Source of the DNA: a virus
IMG/VR virus record: IMGVR_UViG_3300030339_000077
Coordinates: 1-45,498 of that record
Strand: one strand, 5' to 3'
DNA: 45,498 nt
Part shown: positions 23,886 to 31,013 of the stretch, one piece after another
Position numbering within the stretch: the first letter of the stretch is position 1
How the letters are laid out: each line of letters opens with the position of its first letter
The notes under the pieces: model-generated
Told to the model about the DNA's origin: nothing
What the model saw: only the letters and a program-made list of their open reading frames with translations
Database searches by the model: none
Translations under genes and position numbers: made by a program

Positions 23886-24142
23886 CTTCCGGGTCCGGGA
23901 GGATTACAAGGTCTGTTATAAATATGTCCGGGTCCTGTATTTCCTAAGTATTGAGGGGCAACATATTCCCGTTCAGCCAAAATTGAAAAAGATGGACCTC
24001 CATAAGATATTCCGTGAGCATCTTCTCCTGTTGATGGGGTTGATGTATTTGCAGTTGCAATAATTTTCCATCCATCTTTTCTGAGTTCTGCTATTTTATT
24101 CAACGCATTACTCGGATGTGTTTCAAATGTTTTTTGTTCCAT
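23882..24142 (-). CDS. Small hypothetical protein of the transferase cassette
   Basis: An 86-residue protein: N-terminal helix (ALNKIAELRKDGWKIIATAN), then Gly/Pro-rich sequence (ISYGGPSFSILAERE, NTGPGHIYNRPCNPPGPGR). It is 14 nt after the glycosyltransferase gene and overlaps the kinase-like gene by ATGA. No known family; the Gly/Pro-rich tail suggests a small scaffold or structural addition. Confidence 0.55.
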   Translation of the reverse strand: MEQKTFETHPSNALNKIAELRKDGWKIIATANTSTPSTGEDAHGISYGGPSFSILAEREYVAPQYLGNTGPGHIYNRPCNPPGPGR

Positions 24143-24156
24143 AATCTAATTTTAAA

Positions 24157-24849
24157 TTATTTTGTTTCAAAAACTCTCTCAGGTTGAAATTTCTTATAAA
24201 ACTCAAAACTCTCTTTCCGCACGTGCTTACTTAGCCATTCGCTGTTACTATCATCAGTCATATATTTCGCAGGTTTGCCGTTCACAAGACCATTGTGAAA
24301 ATTGCCAGGACAGAAGCCCTGTCCATGTTTAATGCCGACGGGACCATATCCATTAAAATTGATAAAGATCTTGCTGCACCAGTGTTGCCACAGGTGAACG
24401 TCGAAATAGAGCATTGTATCTTCCGGCCATGTGTATCTTTCGAGCGCCTTGGTTTTGAACCCGGTTAAAAACAGTGACGAACGCCCGGGGTGAACAGTTG
24501 TGCGGTGGCATCGCGACTGGAGGATATAAGTTGTAGTGTTGATCGACCCGACCATTGATGTATACTGAAGTCCTTCCATCATCCGCTCGATGTAATCATC
24601 CGGATAGTAATCGTCGTTCTCGATAATAAAGCAATATTCGAAACCCAGGTTCCGGGCCATCTCCACGCCCAGTTTAACACGCGGCACAATATCAACCACG
24701 CCAGCAATGGCAGGTTGGTCCATCACGAAATGCGCACATGCTCCAACAGTCTGTCTCTCCATCTGCCATTTACAGTGCGTAAGAAATTCCGGACGGTCGT
24801 TGCGATCGGGGGTAATCAGGCAAATCTTTTTATACAGGTCGGGTTTCAT
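24157..24849 (-). CDS. GT-A glycosyltransferase (family 2-like)
   Basis: A 230-residue transferase. The start KICLITPDRNDRPEFLTHC is the nucleotide-binding strand-loop of GT-A enzymes; GFEYCFIIENDDYYPDDYIERM has the DxD-type END-D-YYPDDYI motif, as in family 2; later segments (AGVVDIVPRVKLGVEMARNL, and H/D residues in MLYFDVHLWQHW, GIKHGQGFCPGN) may form the acceptor site. It has no membrane segment. It is the first gene after late-type promoter 4, so the cassette is expected to be transcribed with structural genes. Acceptor unknown. Confidence 0.75.
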   Translation of the reverse strand: MKPDLYKKICLITPDRNDRPEFLTHCKWQMERQTVGACAHFVMDQPAIAGVVDIVPRVKLGVEMARNLGFEYCFIIENDDYYPDDYIERMMEGLQYTSMVGSINTTTYILQSRCHRTTVHPGRSSLFLTGFKTKALERYTWPEDTMLYFDVHLWQHWCSKIFINFNGYGPVGIKHGQGFCPGNFHNGLVNGKPAKYMTDDSNSEWLSKHVRKESFEFYKKFQPERVFETK

Positions 24850-24869
24850 GTTCCATATTTATTTTGATG

Positions 24870-24905
24870 TGAAAGTAGATGGTAGAAAATTGGGCAGAAA
24901 GGACA
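24870..24905 (-). promoter_or_regulatory. Late-type promoter 4 (transferase cassette)
   Basis: TGTCCTTT (minus strand, 24898-24905), 20 nt, TACTTTCA (24870-24877), then 13 nt to the glycosyltransferase ATG. Upstream lies a polypurine tract and the terminator of the tail-tube unit, so a new transcript starts here. Confidence 0.65.
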
Positions 24906-24978
24906 GTTTGCGCGAAAAGGAGAGGGGGAGATTGAGAGAGGGGGAGAAAGGGAGAAAGGGTGATGGGGTGAGGGGGGG
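24906..24978. repeat. Polypurine tract behind promoter 4
   Basis: Plus-strand GGAGAGGGGGAGATTGAGAG followed by GGGAGAAAGGGTGATGGGGT and a GGGGGGG end. It has the same place and orientation relative to the promoter as copies at 71-118 and 6010-6078. Confidence 0.7.
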
Positions 24979-24981
24979 AAT

Positions 24982-25006
24982 AAAAAACCCGGCGATTAAA
25001 CCGGGC
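24982..25006 (-). terminator. Intrinsic terminator of tail-tube unit
   Basis: On the minus strand CCCGG (25001-25005 complement), TTTAATCG, CCGGG (24988-24992 complement), and six T (24982-24987). It lies 45 nt past the stop of the 74-residue gene and separates the capsid/tube genes from the transferase cassette. Confidence 0.8.
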
Positions 25007-25050
25007 TTTCAAATCAAAAATGAAAAAGTAAAATTGAGAAAGAAAGGATG

Positions 25051-25275
25051 CTAAATTTTTTTGCGTTTTGCTTTTGCTTCAGGTTTAATTCCGTACAGCT
25101 CTGCTTTTCCTTCGGCAGTAATTTCGAGGTAAGGAAAATCGTTTTCGTAAAGCTGCTGAATTTTTTCGAGCGGGAGATCATCCCGGCTAAAATCAAGCTC
25201 ACCAAAAAGGGCGGTGATCACCCTTCCTGGTCGTAGCTTTATGAATTTAAAATAACGTTTCCACATGGGATCCAA
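25051..25275 (-). CDS. Small protein after tail tube gene
   Basis: A 74-residue protein, start 2 nt after the tail-tube stop. It has a basic helical start (MWKRYFKFIKLRPGRVITAL), an acidic middle (ELDFSRDDLPLEKIQQLYEN) and a basic end (EAKAKRKKI). The tight spacing to the tube gene suggests a structural accessory; small LYE-motif proteins of this kind follow head or tail genes in many phages. No specific family assigned. Confidence 0.6.
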   Translation of the reverse strand: MDPMWKRYFKFIKLRPGRVITALFGELDFSRDDLPLEKIQQLYENDFPYLEITAEGKAELYGIKPEAKAKRKKI

Positions 25276-25277
25276 TT

Positions 25278-25826
25278 TTATATGCTTGGTTCTGTCAGCG
25301 GAACATTACCTGTGTATACAAACACGTTGGTTGTTTTGTAGGTAAATTCAAGCGACAGTCCTTTGCGGGCTGCAGTCGTTTTGCCAGTACCCATGCCGTC
25401 GGGCGAAGCAGCAAATACAGCAGGACGAAGTGCATCGCCCATCACATACATCTGTCCGTCGCTGTCGATCACTACGAAAACAAGGTTCTCGTTTTTTGCG
25501 GCATTGATAAAGCCCAGTATCCTTTTTTGCATTCCCGGGTGGAAGAGCGTTAGGTGAGCGACAAATGATTTGCCATCGGTTTCACCCACCGATTCAATTT
25601 TGTATTCTCCCGTGTCGTCCGTGAGGTACATTTCGAACATCCGTTTGCCGGTTTTCATTACCAGGTCACCCGTAAGGGTGGCCGAAGCTTCGAGCGTAAG
25701 TGGTGTTGCAGGTTTAGCGGGGAACGCAGCCACATCGGCCCAGTACCCAAAATAAACTTTCTGTGTCAACCCGCCCATATTCTCCCCGTTCGGGAGATTT
25801 TTATCGATATCTGTAAAATCTGTCAT
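25278..25826 (-). CDS. Tail tube-like protein A
   Basis: A 182-residue beta-rich protein without Cys, encoded straight after the major capsid gene. Pattern: NMGGLTQKVYFGYWADVAAFP at the start, then two strand blocks (TLTGDLVMKTGKRMFEMYLTDD, SFVAHLTLFHPGMQKRILGFI) and a strand pair VFVVIDSDGQMYVMG, with a late GKTTAARKGLSLEFTYKT. This is a form I associate with major tail (tube) or head-completion proteins in Bacteroidota phages. A second protein of parallel layout is encoded at 28325-28783. Confidence 0.6.
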   Translation of the reverse strand: MTDFTDIDKNLPNGENMGGLTQKVYFGYWADVAAFPAKPATPLTLEASATLTGDLVMKTGKRMFEMYLTDDTGEYKIESVGETDGKSFVAHLTLFHPGMQKRILGFINAAKNENLVFVVIDSDGQMYVMGDALRPAVFAASPDGMGTGKTTAARKGLSLEFTYKTTNVFVYTGNVPLTEPSI

Positions 25827-25884
25827 AGCAGTATTTTTTAATCATTGCTCCCTGCCAACTTTCGCGACAGGGAGGATGATAGTT

Positions 25885-26847
25885 TTAGTTTGAGCCCGTT
25901 GGGCGGATGTTTGTCCAGACAGCCTGATTGATGCCAAAACCTAAGCCTTCGCTCCAGTCGGCCATTACGGCAACAGCACGTTTGGCTTCTTCGAGTTTAT
26001 AGGTATTCTTGGTAATTGTTGCAGGCGAGATATGCAGGAAGTTTTCTTTCGGCGTACAGAATATATCATCTGTGCCTACCATACAGGCAAGCGGAACAAC
26101 ATCGAGTGGTGTAAAATCGATGCCCGATGTGATTTGCGAATCGGAAGTTTTATAGTAAAATCCCTGGGCGCGTTTATCTTGCATGTATTTTTTGAACCAT
26201 TTCCGGCTCATAAACACGTTCATCTTGATTCCCTGGTATACTTCAGCAATATCGTCTGTGAAAGCTTCGACCTGGTCGAATATGGTTGCTGTCTCTAATG
26301 GGCCAATGTGCGAATTCGAATTGATCGTACCGGCAACAACACCGTCGTGTAACAGTTTTTTCAAACCATTCATACCTGTGCCATTAGGACCAGGAGTACC
26401 TGCAACTGGTGTCGCATATACACCTTTGTAATACTCGTTCAGTTCCATGTCCTGGTCTGTCTGATTGGCATAGTAAACCTCGATCAGCCATTTTACAAAT
26501 GGCCAGGTCTTACGGTCAACTGATTGCTCTGTTAAGAATCCAAGCCAGGTGGCATACAATTCATCAGGCATAAACTCGTCATCAATTTTGAAACGAAATT
26601 GCCTGATTTCATTTGGCACGATAGTTACACCTCCTTTGGGAGTAAATGTTTTTTGGAACGGCTGAACCAAACTTTGGAAGGTTGCTTTTGCTAACCTGAA
26701 GATGGTGTCATCCGTTTTGATCGGGGTAGCAAAAGTTGTAAGCTCCCTCCCCTGGCTGAGTAATTGCAGAATCCGCTTTTTATTCTGCCCGGCATCCTGG
26801 TAGTATGCTCCATACTCGGCTACGATAGCGGTGGTTGTGATTGACAT
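25885..26847 (-). CDS. Major capsid protein
   Basis: A 320-residue coat protein following the protease gene, as expected for an HK97-type capsid module. Landmarks: IFRLAKATFQSLVQPFQKTF near the N-arm, FRFKIDDEFMPDELYATWLGFL, KMNVFMSRKWFKKYMQDKR in the A-domain-like part, and a C-terminal SGIDFTPLDVVPLACMVGTD segment, then DDIFCTPKENFLHI, characteristic of this coat family. It lacks a long N-terminal delta domain because the scaffold is carried by the protease gene upstream (inference). Confidence 0.8.
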   Translation of the reverse strand: MSITTTAIVAEYGAYYQDAGQNKKRILQLLSQGRELTTFATPIKTDDTIFRLAKATFQSLVQPFQKTFTPKGGVTIVPNEIRQFRFKIDDEFMPDELYATWLGFLTEQSVDRKTWPFVKWLIEVYYANQTDQDMELNEYYKGVYATPVAGTPGPNGTGMNGLKKLLHDGVVAGTINSNSHIGPLETATIFDQVEAFTDDIAEVYQGIKMNVFMSRKWFKKYMQDKRAQGFYYKTSDSQITSGIDFTPLDVVPLACMVGTDDIFCTPKENFLHISPATITKNTYKLEEAKRAVAVMADWSEGLGFGINQAVWTNIRPTGSN

Positions 26848-26861
26848 GGTATTTGAAAAAA

Positions 26862-28238
26862 TTAAAGATTTTCGTCAACAAGTTTGTTGTGAGGAAGATT
26901 ATTGATGGTTTCCCAGTCCGCTTCCGGATCGGTAACGATTTCATCCTGTCCACCCAGATTAAGGAGAGGGGTAGTACCAGGGCGCGCAGCGAGTAGACTA
27001 CGAACCGCTTCGGCTTTGGCTTCGGGGGTTTCGGCATTTGCAATGGTGGGGTCGATCGCGTTAAACGGATTGTAAGCCGCGGCAATGGTTGCCTGGGCAG
27101 TTGCCAACGATGCAGTTGCGGTGTCGCGTTCGGTGGTCGCATTTTGCGCCTCCACAACGAGCTGCTGATTTGCTTCGAGGCTTTCTTCAACCGATGCGAG
27201 TTGTTCTTCGTTCAGAAAAACACCTTCATCAGAAGCGATCAGCTCCGAAACATTCAGCACTTGATTTAAGTGTGCGAATTGTTTCATCTCTTTTTGGGGT
27301 TTATTTGTTTCCTGGGCGCCATCTTCGGTTGAAGTGGTCGCTTTAAAATTTGCAAGTGCGAGTACACGATCGATGGCTGTTCCAAAATCACCAATCGAAT
27401 CGATCAATGTTCCTACCACATCGCAGGCGAAATAAGTCCGGCCTTTGAGTTGTTCGGGTAATACCTGCGGGCGGTTGGCCATCACGTCGGCTTTGAATTT
27501 TTCGTTGAATGGATTTAAGATGCGTTCTTTGGCCAGTTTGAAATTGAAACTATTGATAGCTGTTTCGTACTCCTCGTTTTTCTCTTCGCTCCCATCGGCA
27601 TAGATGGTCACCGAAATTTCGCCATCCTCATTCGCGTCCGATTTTGATGAGCGACCTTCCCATACCATCATGGTACCAATGCAGCCAACCAGGTCCATTG
27701 CACGGCTGGCAATAATCTCTTTGGCATAGACGGCAATATATTCGGCTGCCGAGCAGGCCATCCCGTCAATCCAAACCACAATCGGCTTCGTGCATTTCTG
27801 CATGGCGTCCGTAAGTTCGACCGGTGCATTTGCCTGTCCGCCTCCCGACTCTATAATCATTATATGACCAATCACGCTTTCATCCTCGTCGGCCTTTAAT
27901 AGCCGGTTGCCCAATGTGCGGGTTCCGCGTGGACCGCACTCCTGGTCGTGTTTTAAAATGATACCGCGGATGGGGATTACATTGATGACTTTCTCGCGCG
28001 ATGGTTCGGCTTCGGGTTGATTGTCCTCTTCGGATAATGGTTCTTCGGGTGATGACCACATCCTGATATCGCGCGTGGTAGCCGATAGCTTAAAGGGTTT
28101 TTGATTTTCAGGCTCAGTTCCTTTCTCGATCTGAAGGCCATTGAACAACCCACGAAAAACAGGATAGAAGCTGTTTAGCGTCGTTGCTTCGATCTGCCAT
28201 GGTGATCCAATTAGATCTTTTATAAAGGAATAGTTCAT
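26862..28238 (-). CDS. Prohead protease fused to scaffold-like tail
   Basis: A 458-residue protein with start at ATG 28238 (a TTG 21 nt upstream also exists in frame). The first 300 residues are an S49/ClpP-like serine protease: GPRGTRTLGNRLLKADEDES, IMIIESGGGQANAPVELTDA, then WIDGMACSAAEYIAVYAKEI with the likely nucleophile Ser at about 158. The C-terminal third (residues about 320-400) is an Ala/Glu/Gln-rich coiled coil (EEQLASVEESLEANQQLVVE) typical of scaffolding. Protease and scaffold in one chain precedes the capsid gene by 14 nt, which fits capsid maturation. A stem-loop covers the region before the start. Confidence 0.85.
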   Translation of the reverse strand: MNYSFIKDLIGSPWQIEATTLNSFYPVFRGLFNGLQIEKGTEPENQKPFKLSATTRDIRMWSSPEEPLSEEDNQPEAEPSREKVINVIPIRGIILKHDQECGPRGTRTLGNRLLKADEDESVIGHIMIIESGGGQANAPVELTDAMQKCTKPIVVWIDGMACSAAEYIAVYAKEIIASRAMDLVGCIGTMMVWEGRSSKSDANEDGEISVTIYADGSEEKNEEYETAINSFNFKLAKERILNPFNEKFKADVMANRPQVLPEQLKGRTYFACDVVGTLIDSIGDFGTAIDRVLALANFKATTSTEDGAQETNKPQKEMKQFAHLNQVLNVSELIASDEGVFLNEEQLASVEESLEANQQLVVEAQNATTERDTATASLATAQATIAAAYNPFNAIDPTIANAETPEAKAEAVRSLLAARPGTTPLLNLGGQDEIVTDPEADWETINNLPHNKLVDENL

Positions 28239-28262
28239 AACTTGCCTGTTTTGTGGCAAGTT
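28239..28262 (-). promoter_or_regulatory. Stem-loop in leader of protease gene
   Basis: AACTTGCC (28239-28246) pairs with GGCAAGTT (28255-28262) around an 8-nt loop; the stem touches the ATG on its 3' side. In mRNA it would cover the ribosome-entry region, so it could tune protease/scaffold synthesis. The left part overlaps the -7 box of promoter 5. Confidence 0.55.
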
Positions 28263-28292
28263 TAGCGCATAAAAAAGCCGGTCGAAAGGACG
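28257..28292 (-). promoter_or_regulatory. Late-type promoter 5 (capsid unit) in terminator loop
   Basis: On the minus strand CGTCCTTT (28285-28292), exactly 20 nt, TAAACTTG (28257-28264), then 18 nt to the ATG of the protease. The -33-like box is the loop of the intrinsic terminator at 28271-28301; the hairpin T-run lies in the spacer. One base differs from TGTCCTTT. Confidence 0.55.
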
Positions 28293-28301
28293 GCGACCGG
28301 C
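28271..28301 (-). terminator. Intrinsic terminator before capsid unit
   Basis: GCCGGTCG (28277-28284) pairs with CGACCGGC (28294-28301), 9-nt loop AAAGGACGG, followed on the minus strand by six T (28271-28276). It ends the transcript of the gene at 28325-28783, 24 nt after its stop, and carries the next promoter's box in its loop. Confidence 0.8.
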
Positions 28302-28324
28302 GATACAAGCAGAAAATAAACGCT

Positions 28325-28783
28325 TTAAGCAAACGGGTTCTCAATAAACACCGCACGTTTGTGTTGAAGACCGGAAAACGACAATTCGTAATGACTTAAT
28401 GCCACAGCTCCCTGGCCGGTACTCGATTTTGATCCAAATCTCAAGGGAACCTTTGAAGTACCAGCAAGTTTATAAGCGCCATTACCATCGAGGTAAATCA
28501 CAATGTATTTGCTGCGACGTTCCATATCGGCTATCTGTGCGAGGGTTTCGGGGGTATCAGCCGGAACGATGGCCGCGATATCTACCTTATACGAAGAGCC
28601 TGCAAAACTTTTTACAAGCTCTTCGGTAAAGCTGGCAGAGTCCTCTTTGATATAAATATCGACCAGGTTGGTATCCGAAAGGATTGTCGCCTTTTTTCCG
28701 GCGATTGAAATATCGGCCGGTGGAATTGCCCACAACCTGATAACTCCACCCATGTTATCGGCCTGTTTGTTGATTGATTTCAT
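28325..28783 (-). CDS. Tail tube-like protein B
   Basis: A 152-residue protein whose layout parallels protein A at 25278-25826: NMGGVIRLWAIPPADIS near the start, a tail-tube-like set of strands (YKVDIAAIVPADTPETLAQI, SKYIVIYLDGNGAYKLAG) and a SKVPLRF/FSGLQHKRAVFI end. Sequence identity looks low, so the relation is a fold-level guess. It precedes the capsid genes as its own unit ended by a terminator. Alternative: minor capsid or decoration protein. Confidence 0.5.
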   Translation of the reverse strand: MKSINKQADNMGGVIRLWAIPPADISIAGKKATILSDTNLVDIYIKEDSASFTEELVKSFAGSSYKVDIAAIVPADTPETLAQIADMERRSKYIVIYLDGNGAYKLAGTSKVPLRFGSKSSTGQGAVALSHYELSFSGLQHKRAVFIENPFA

Positions 28784-28843
28784 ACTATTTTGGTTTTACC
28801 GCAAACAGTCCCGAAACGGGGACTACTTGCGCATATTTTTATT

Positions 28844-29407
28844 TTAAATTTGTGATTGTTTTTCGAGTGTTTTGGCTCCTAAATCGGAAATAACCCCAGC
28901 ATTGTTCATATTGATCCGGATCAGCCGTTCGAGATGCTGGTAAGCGTATTCGTTTAGCTCGATATCGTTGTTATCGCGGAAACGGTAAAAGTCTTTCTTG
29001 ATTGAATCGAACGACCAGTACTCCTCCTCCATTTTATATTGCGTTTGGAATTTGGCGATCGATTTATCGACGGCCATCCCGTGACAGACATACGTGGAAA
29101 CAACGGTGCGCATCAGCAGTTTTACATTTTTCTCGAAATGCTTCCCAAAACTCACAATATCGGTTTTCGACAGCTCCCAGCCATGGCGGTAAAAATCGCG
29201 GTCAGAGATCGTAATTTCAACCTCCGCGGTCTGACGTAAAAGTTCGTTTTTGTACATGTGATTAGCCTCGTTGCAAGGCTTTTTCAGCATGCGTTTAAAT
29301 AACTCGTTCTCGCGCGGATGATTGCGGAAATCGACCGGCGATCCGTAGTTGTTTTCAAGGTATCGTTTGATGTATGGCTTTACAGGAACTGTTACGATGA
29401 ATTTCAT
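28844..29407 (-). CDS. Conserved hypothetical phage protein
   Basis: A 187-residue basic helical protein: FIVTVPVKPYIKRYLENNYG, NEANHMYKNELLRQTAEVEI, and a C-terminal half with WSFDSIKKDFYRFRDNNDIEL. The helical, Arg/Tyr-rich second half could bind nucleic acid. It is the first gene of the head module. I recall similar proteins in Bacteroidota phages without an assigned function. Confidence 0.65.
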   Translation of the reverse strand: MKFIVTVPVKPYIKRYLENNYGSPVDFRNHPRENELFKRMLKKPCNEANHMYKNELLRQTAEVEITISDRDFYRHGWELSKTDIVSFGKHFEKNVKLLMRTVVSTYVCHGMAVDKSIAKFQTQYKMEEEYWSFDSIKKDFYRFRDNNDIELNEYAYQHLERLIRINMNNAGVISDLGAKTLEKQSQI

Positions 29408-29785
29408 GTGTTGGGGTTTAAGGTTAAACCCCCTGGCGGTGAGGACACGACAAATATAACTATTTATTTAGTCCGGCAAAATAAAAAAATCAGTTATTAC
29501 TTTTTTGCATGTAACCAAATTAGGATATATACGTTAAGCAGATAGTCATTATTTGTGGGTAATTACATTACAGTGTGTGTTGTTAACTATGGTTTTATTT
29601 TGACAGTTTTATATTCATCATATAAAATAGTTTTTCTTTTCCAATGTAATTTGTTTTTATATTAGTTTGAGATTAAATGAATTAGTTTTCAAATTTTTAA
29701 ATTAAATATTATGAATAAGATTAGATTTATTGTATTAATTCCTTTGATGTTAATATTTCAATGATGACAATAAAAATTTTAGACA
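29408..29785. other. AT-rich intergenic region before membrane moron
   Basis: No gene of usable length; a 16-codon frame with a hydrophobic start (29711-29761) is too short to call. A sigma70-like promoter is present on the plus strand: TTGACA (29600-29605), 17 nt, TAAAAT (29623-29628), pointing at the gene at 29786-30310. A GGTTTAA/TTAACC-like fold lies just before 29407. Confidence 0.5.
29600..29628 (+). promoter_or_regulatory. Sigma70-like promoter of the plus-strand moron
   Basis: TTGACA and TAAAAT separated by 17 nt, about 160 nt upstream of the gene start. This form is unlike the TAnnTTTG promoters of the rest of the window and may mark a gene acquired from elsewhere. Confidence 0.4.
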
Positions 29786-30310
29786 ATGAAAAAGCTAATT
29801 ACATTCTTGAACACAAAATTCGGACTTTGGTTGATTGGTATAATATTTGGGTTCGTAATATACCCCTTCGCACAATTTCTTCAGAACCAATTTAAAGATT
29901 CTAAAGAAAGGTCTGAAAGAATTGAATTAATTGACTCTGAGATGAAAGAACGGATTTTTCAGTTGGTTTCAAATATCATTCGAGCTCAAGACAGCATCAA
30001 TATAAATAACCCTGAGCGAGAAAAATATGAGATCAAATACATTTGGTTCGCTTTTAAATTGGCTCCTAGCGAAGTGAAAATTGGAACTAGAAGTTTTAAT
30101 TACGAACTCAAGGACCATAGTACACTTTCAATCCTAAATGAATTGAAAAAACTATTGAAAGAGCCAGTTGAGAAAGAGAGAATCAATCAAGTTATTGATC
30201 TAATTCAAACTGACGAAATAGTTCCCACCCAAAAGCTCTATGAAAAAAAGGATGTGGATCAACTTAAAATGAGTATTAACGATAAAATTAAAATAGAAAG
30301 GTGGCAATAA
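29786..30310 (+). CDS. Membrane-anchored hypothetical protein (moron)
   Basis: A 174-residue protein with one N-terminal transmembrane helix (residues about 12-32, FGLWLIGIIFGFVIYPFAQF) and a soluble charged helical domain containing KERIFQLVSNIIRAQDSIN and KYIWFAFKLAPSEVKIGTRS. It is one of few plus-strand genes, is AT-rich and has its own promoter, all signs of a moron. A role in superinfection exclusion or defence is possible but not shown by any motif. Confidence 0.65.
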   Translation: MKKLITFLNTKFGLWLIGIIFGFVIYPFAQFLQNQFKDSKERSERIELIDSEMKERIFQLVSNIIRAQDSININNPEREKYEIKYIWFAFKLAPSEVKIGTRSFNYELKDHSTLSILNELKKLLKEPVEKERINQVIDLIQTDEIVPTQKLYEKKDVDQLKMSINDKIKIERWQ

Positions 30311-30348
30311 ATTAGCCCCTTGCACAAACACAAAACTATTGTTGGATT

Positions 30349-30471
30349 TTATTTATTTTCCTTCCGCTCCCTGATGATCTTCTGCAGGTTCCTGATTTGT
30401 TCTGCCCGCTCTTTCGAAATTTCAACCTTCCCGATCCCTGGGAAGGTTGCTGTTACTGTTTGTTTTGGCAT
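30349..30471 (-). CDS. 40-aa basic helical protein
   Basis: A short gene of 40 codons: MPKQTVTATFPGIGKVEISK, then a basic helix (ERAEQIRNLQKIIRERKENK). It follows the 95-residue gene after 6 nt and ends the replication operon. Regular composition and tight spacing support it as a real small DNA- or protein-binding product. Confidence 0.55.
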   Translation of the reverse strand: MPKQTVTATFPGIGKVEISKERAEQIRNLQKIIRERKENK

Positions 30472-30477
30472 CTTGAT

Positions 30478-30765
30478 TTATAATTTATTAGCAATTAATT
30501 TTTTATGATATTTGTGTCGTTTCGGCTCCTGCCATTCCCCTATAATTTCGCTGAAACGCTCGATCCGTTTACCTCCAAACGAATGATTGATTTTCATATA
30601 GATCGGGGCTAGCTTGGCAGTAATAGCCGCATAAGTTTGCTTTTCAAACTCGGGGTGTGTAGCTGCCAGGTGTTGTTCCAGGGCGCACATCTGCACAAAC
30701 AGAAGGTCCAGCTGGATCTCTTCCGGGAGTACTCGCGTAATGTGGCAATAGGCAATTGCGTTCAT
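30478..30765 (-). CDS. Hypothetical protein of replication operon
   Basis: A 95-residue helical protein (VLPEEIQLDLLFVQMCALEQHL, EKQTYAAITAKLAPIYMK, RIERFSEIIGEW) with no family recognised. The start overlaps the stop of the upstream 83-residue frame by ATGA. It lies next to the iteron-like array and the primase gene, so a role in replication initiation is conceivable. Confidence 0.6.
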   Translation of the reverse strand: MNAIAYCHITRVLPEEIQLDLLFVQMCALEQHLAATHPEFEKQTYAAITAKLAPIYMKINHSFGGKRIERFSEIIGEWQEPKRHKYHKKLIANKL

Positions 30766-31013
30766 TTTATTAGATTTTTGATAAAATTTTTAATTTTTCC
30801 ACTCTTGGCACCCATTTTACTTACTTCGCTTACTTCGCTTACTTCGCTCGGGTTAACGGTTTGAAGTTCAAAACCGTAAAAGTCTAAAAACAGCGAAGTA
30901 AGAAATATCAATTGTTGTAAAATTTTAAAATCGAAGTAAGGCGAAGTAAGGCGAAGCCAAACGAAGTAAGGGGTTACTTCGGTGTTTTGTGAGGCTATTG
31001 CAGTATATATCAT
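30762..31013 (-). CDS. Doubtful 83-aa frame over the iteron array
   Basis: An 83-codon frame with an AT-rich hydrophobic part (ILQQLIFLTSLFLDFYGFE) and a run SEVSEVSEVSKMG produced by the tandem CTTACTTCG repeats. The ATGA overlap with the next gene supports coding, at least for a short leader; the repeat-derived composition argues against it. I give it as possible only. Confidence 0.3.
   Translation of the reverse strand: MIYTAIASQNTEVTPYFVWLRLTSPYFDFKILQQLIFLTSLFLDFYGFELQTVNPSEVSEVSEVSKMGAKSGKIKNFIKNLIK

Noticed and set aside
25205-25222. Palindrome GGTGATCACC as another copy of the GGGCGATC element
   Set aside because: Inside a coding gene, lacks the GATCGCCCTTAC end and spacer; probably chance.
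29402-29470. Eighth late promoter (TGTCCTC upstream of the gene at 28844-29407)
   Set aside because: Two mismatches in the -33 box, a poor -7 box and a spacing of 19; too weak to include.
29711-29764. Truncated lipoprotein gene (16 codons) before the plus-strand moron
   Set aside because: Too short, and no downstream continuation in any frame that looks coding.
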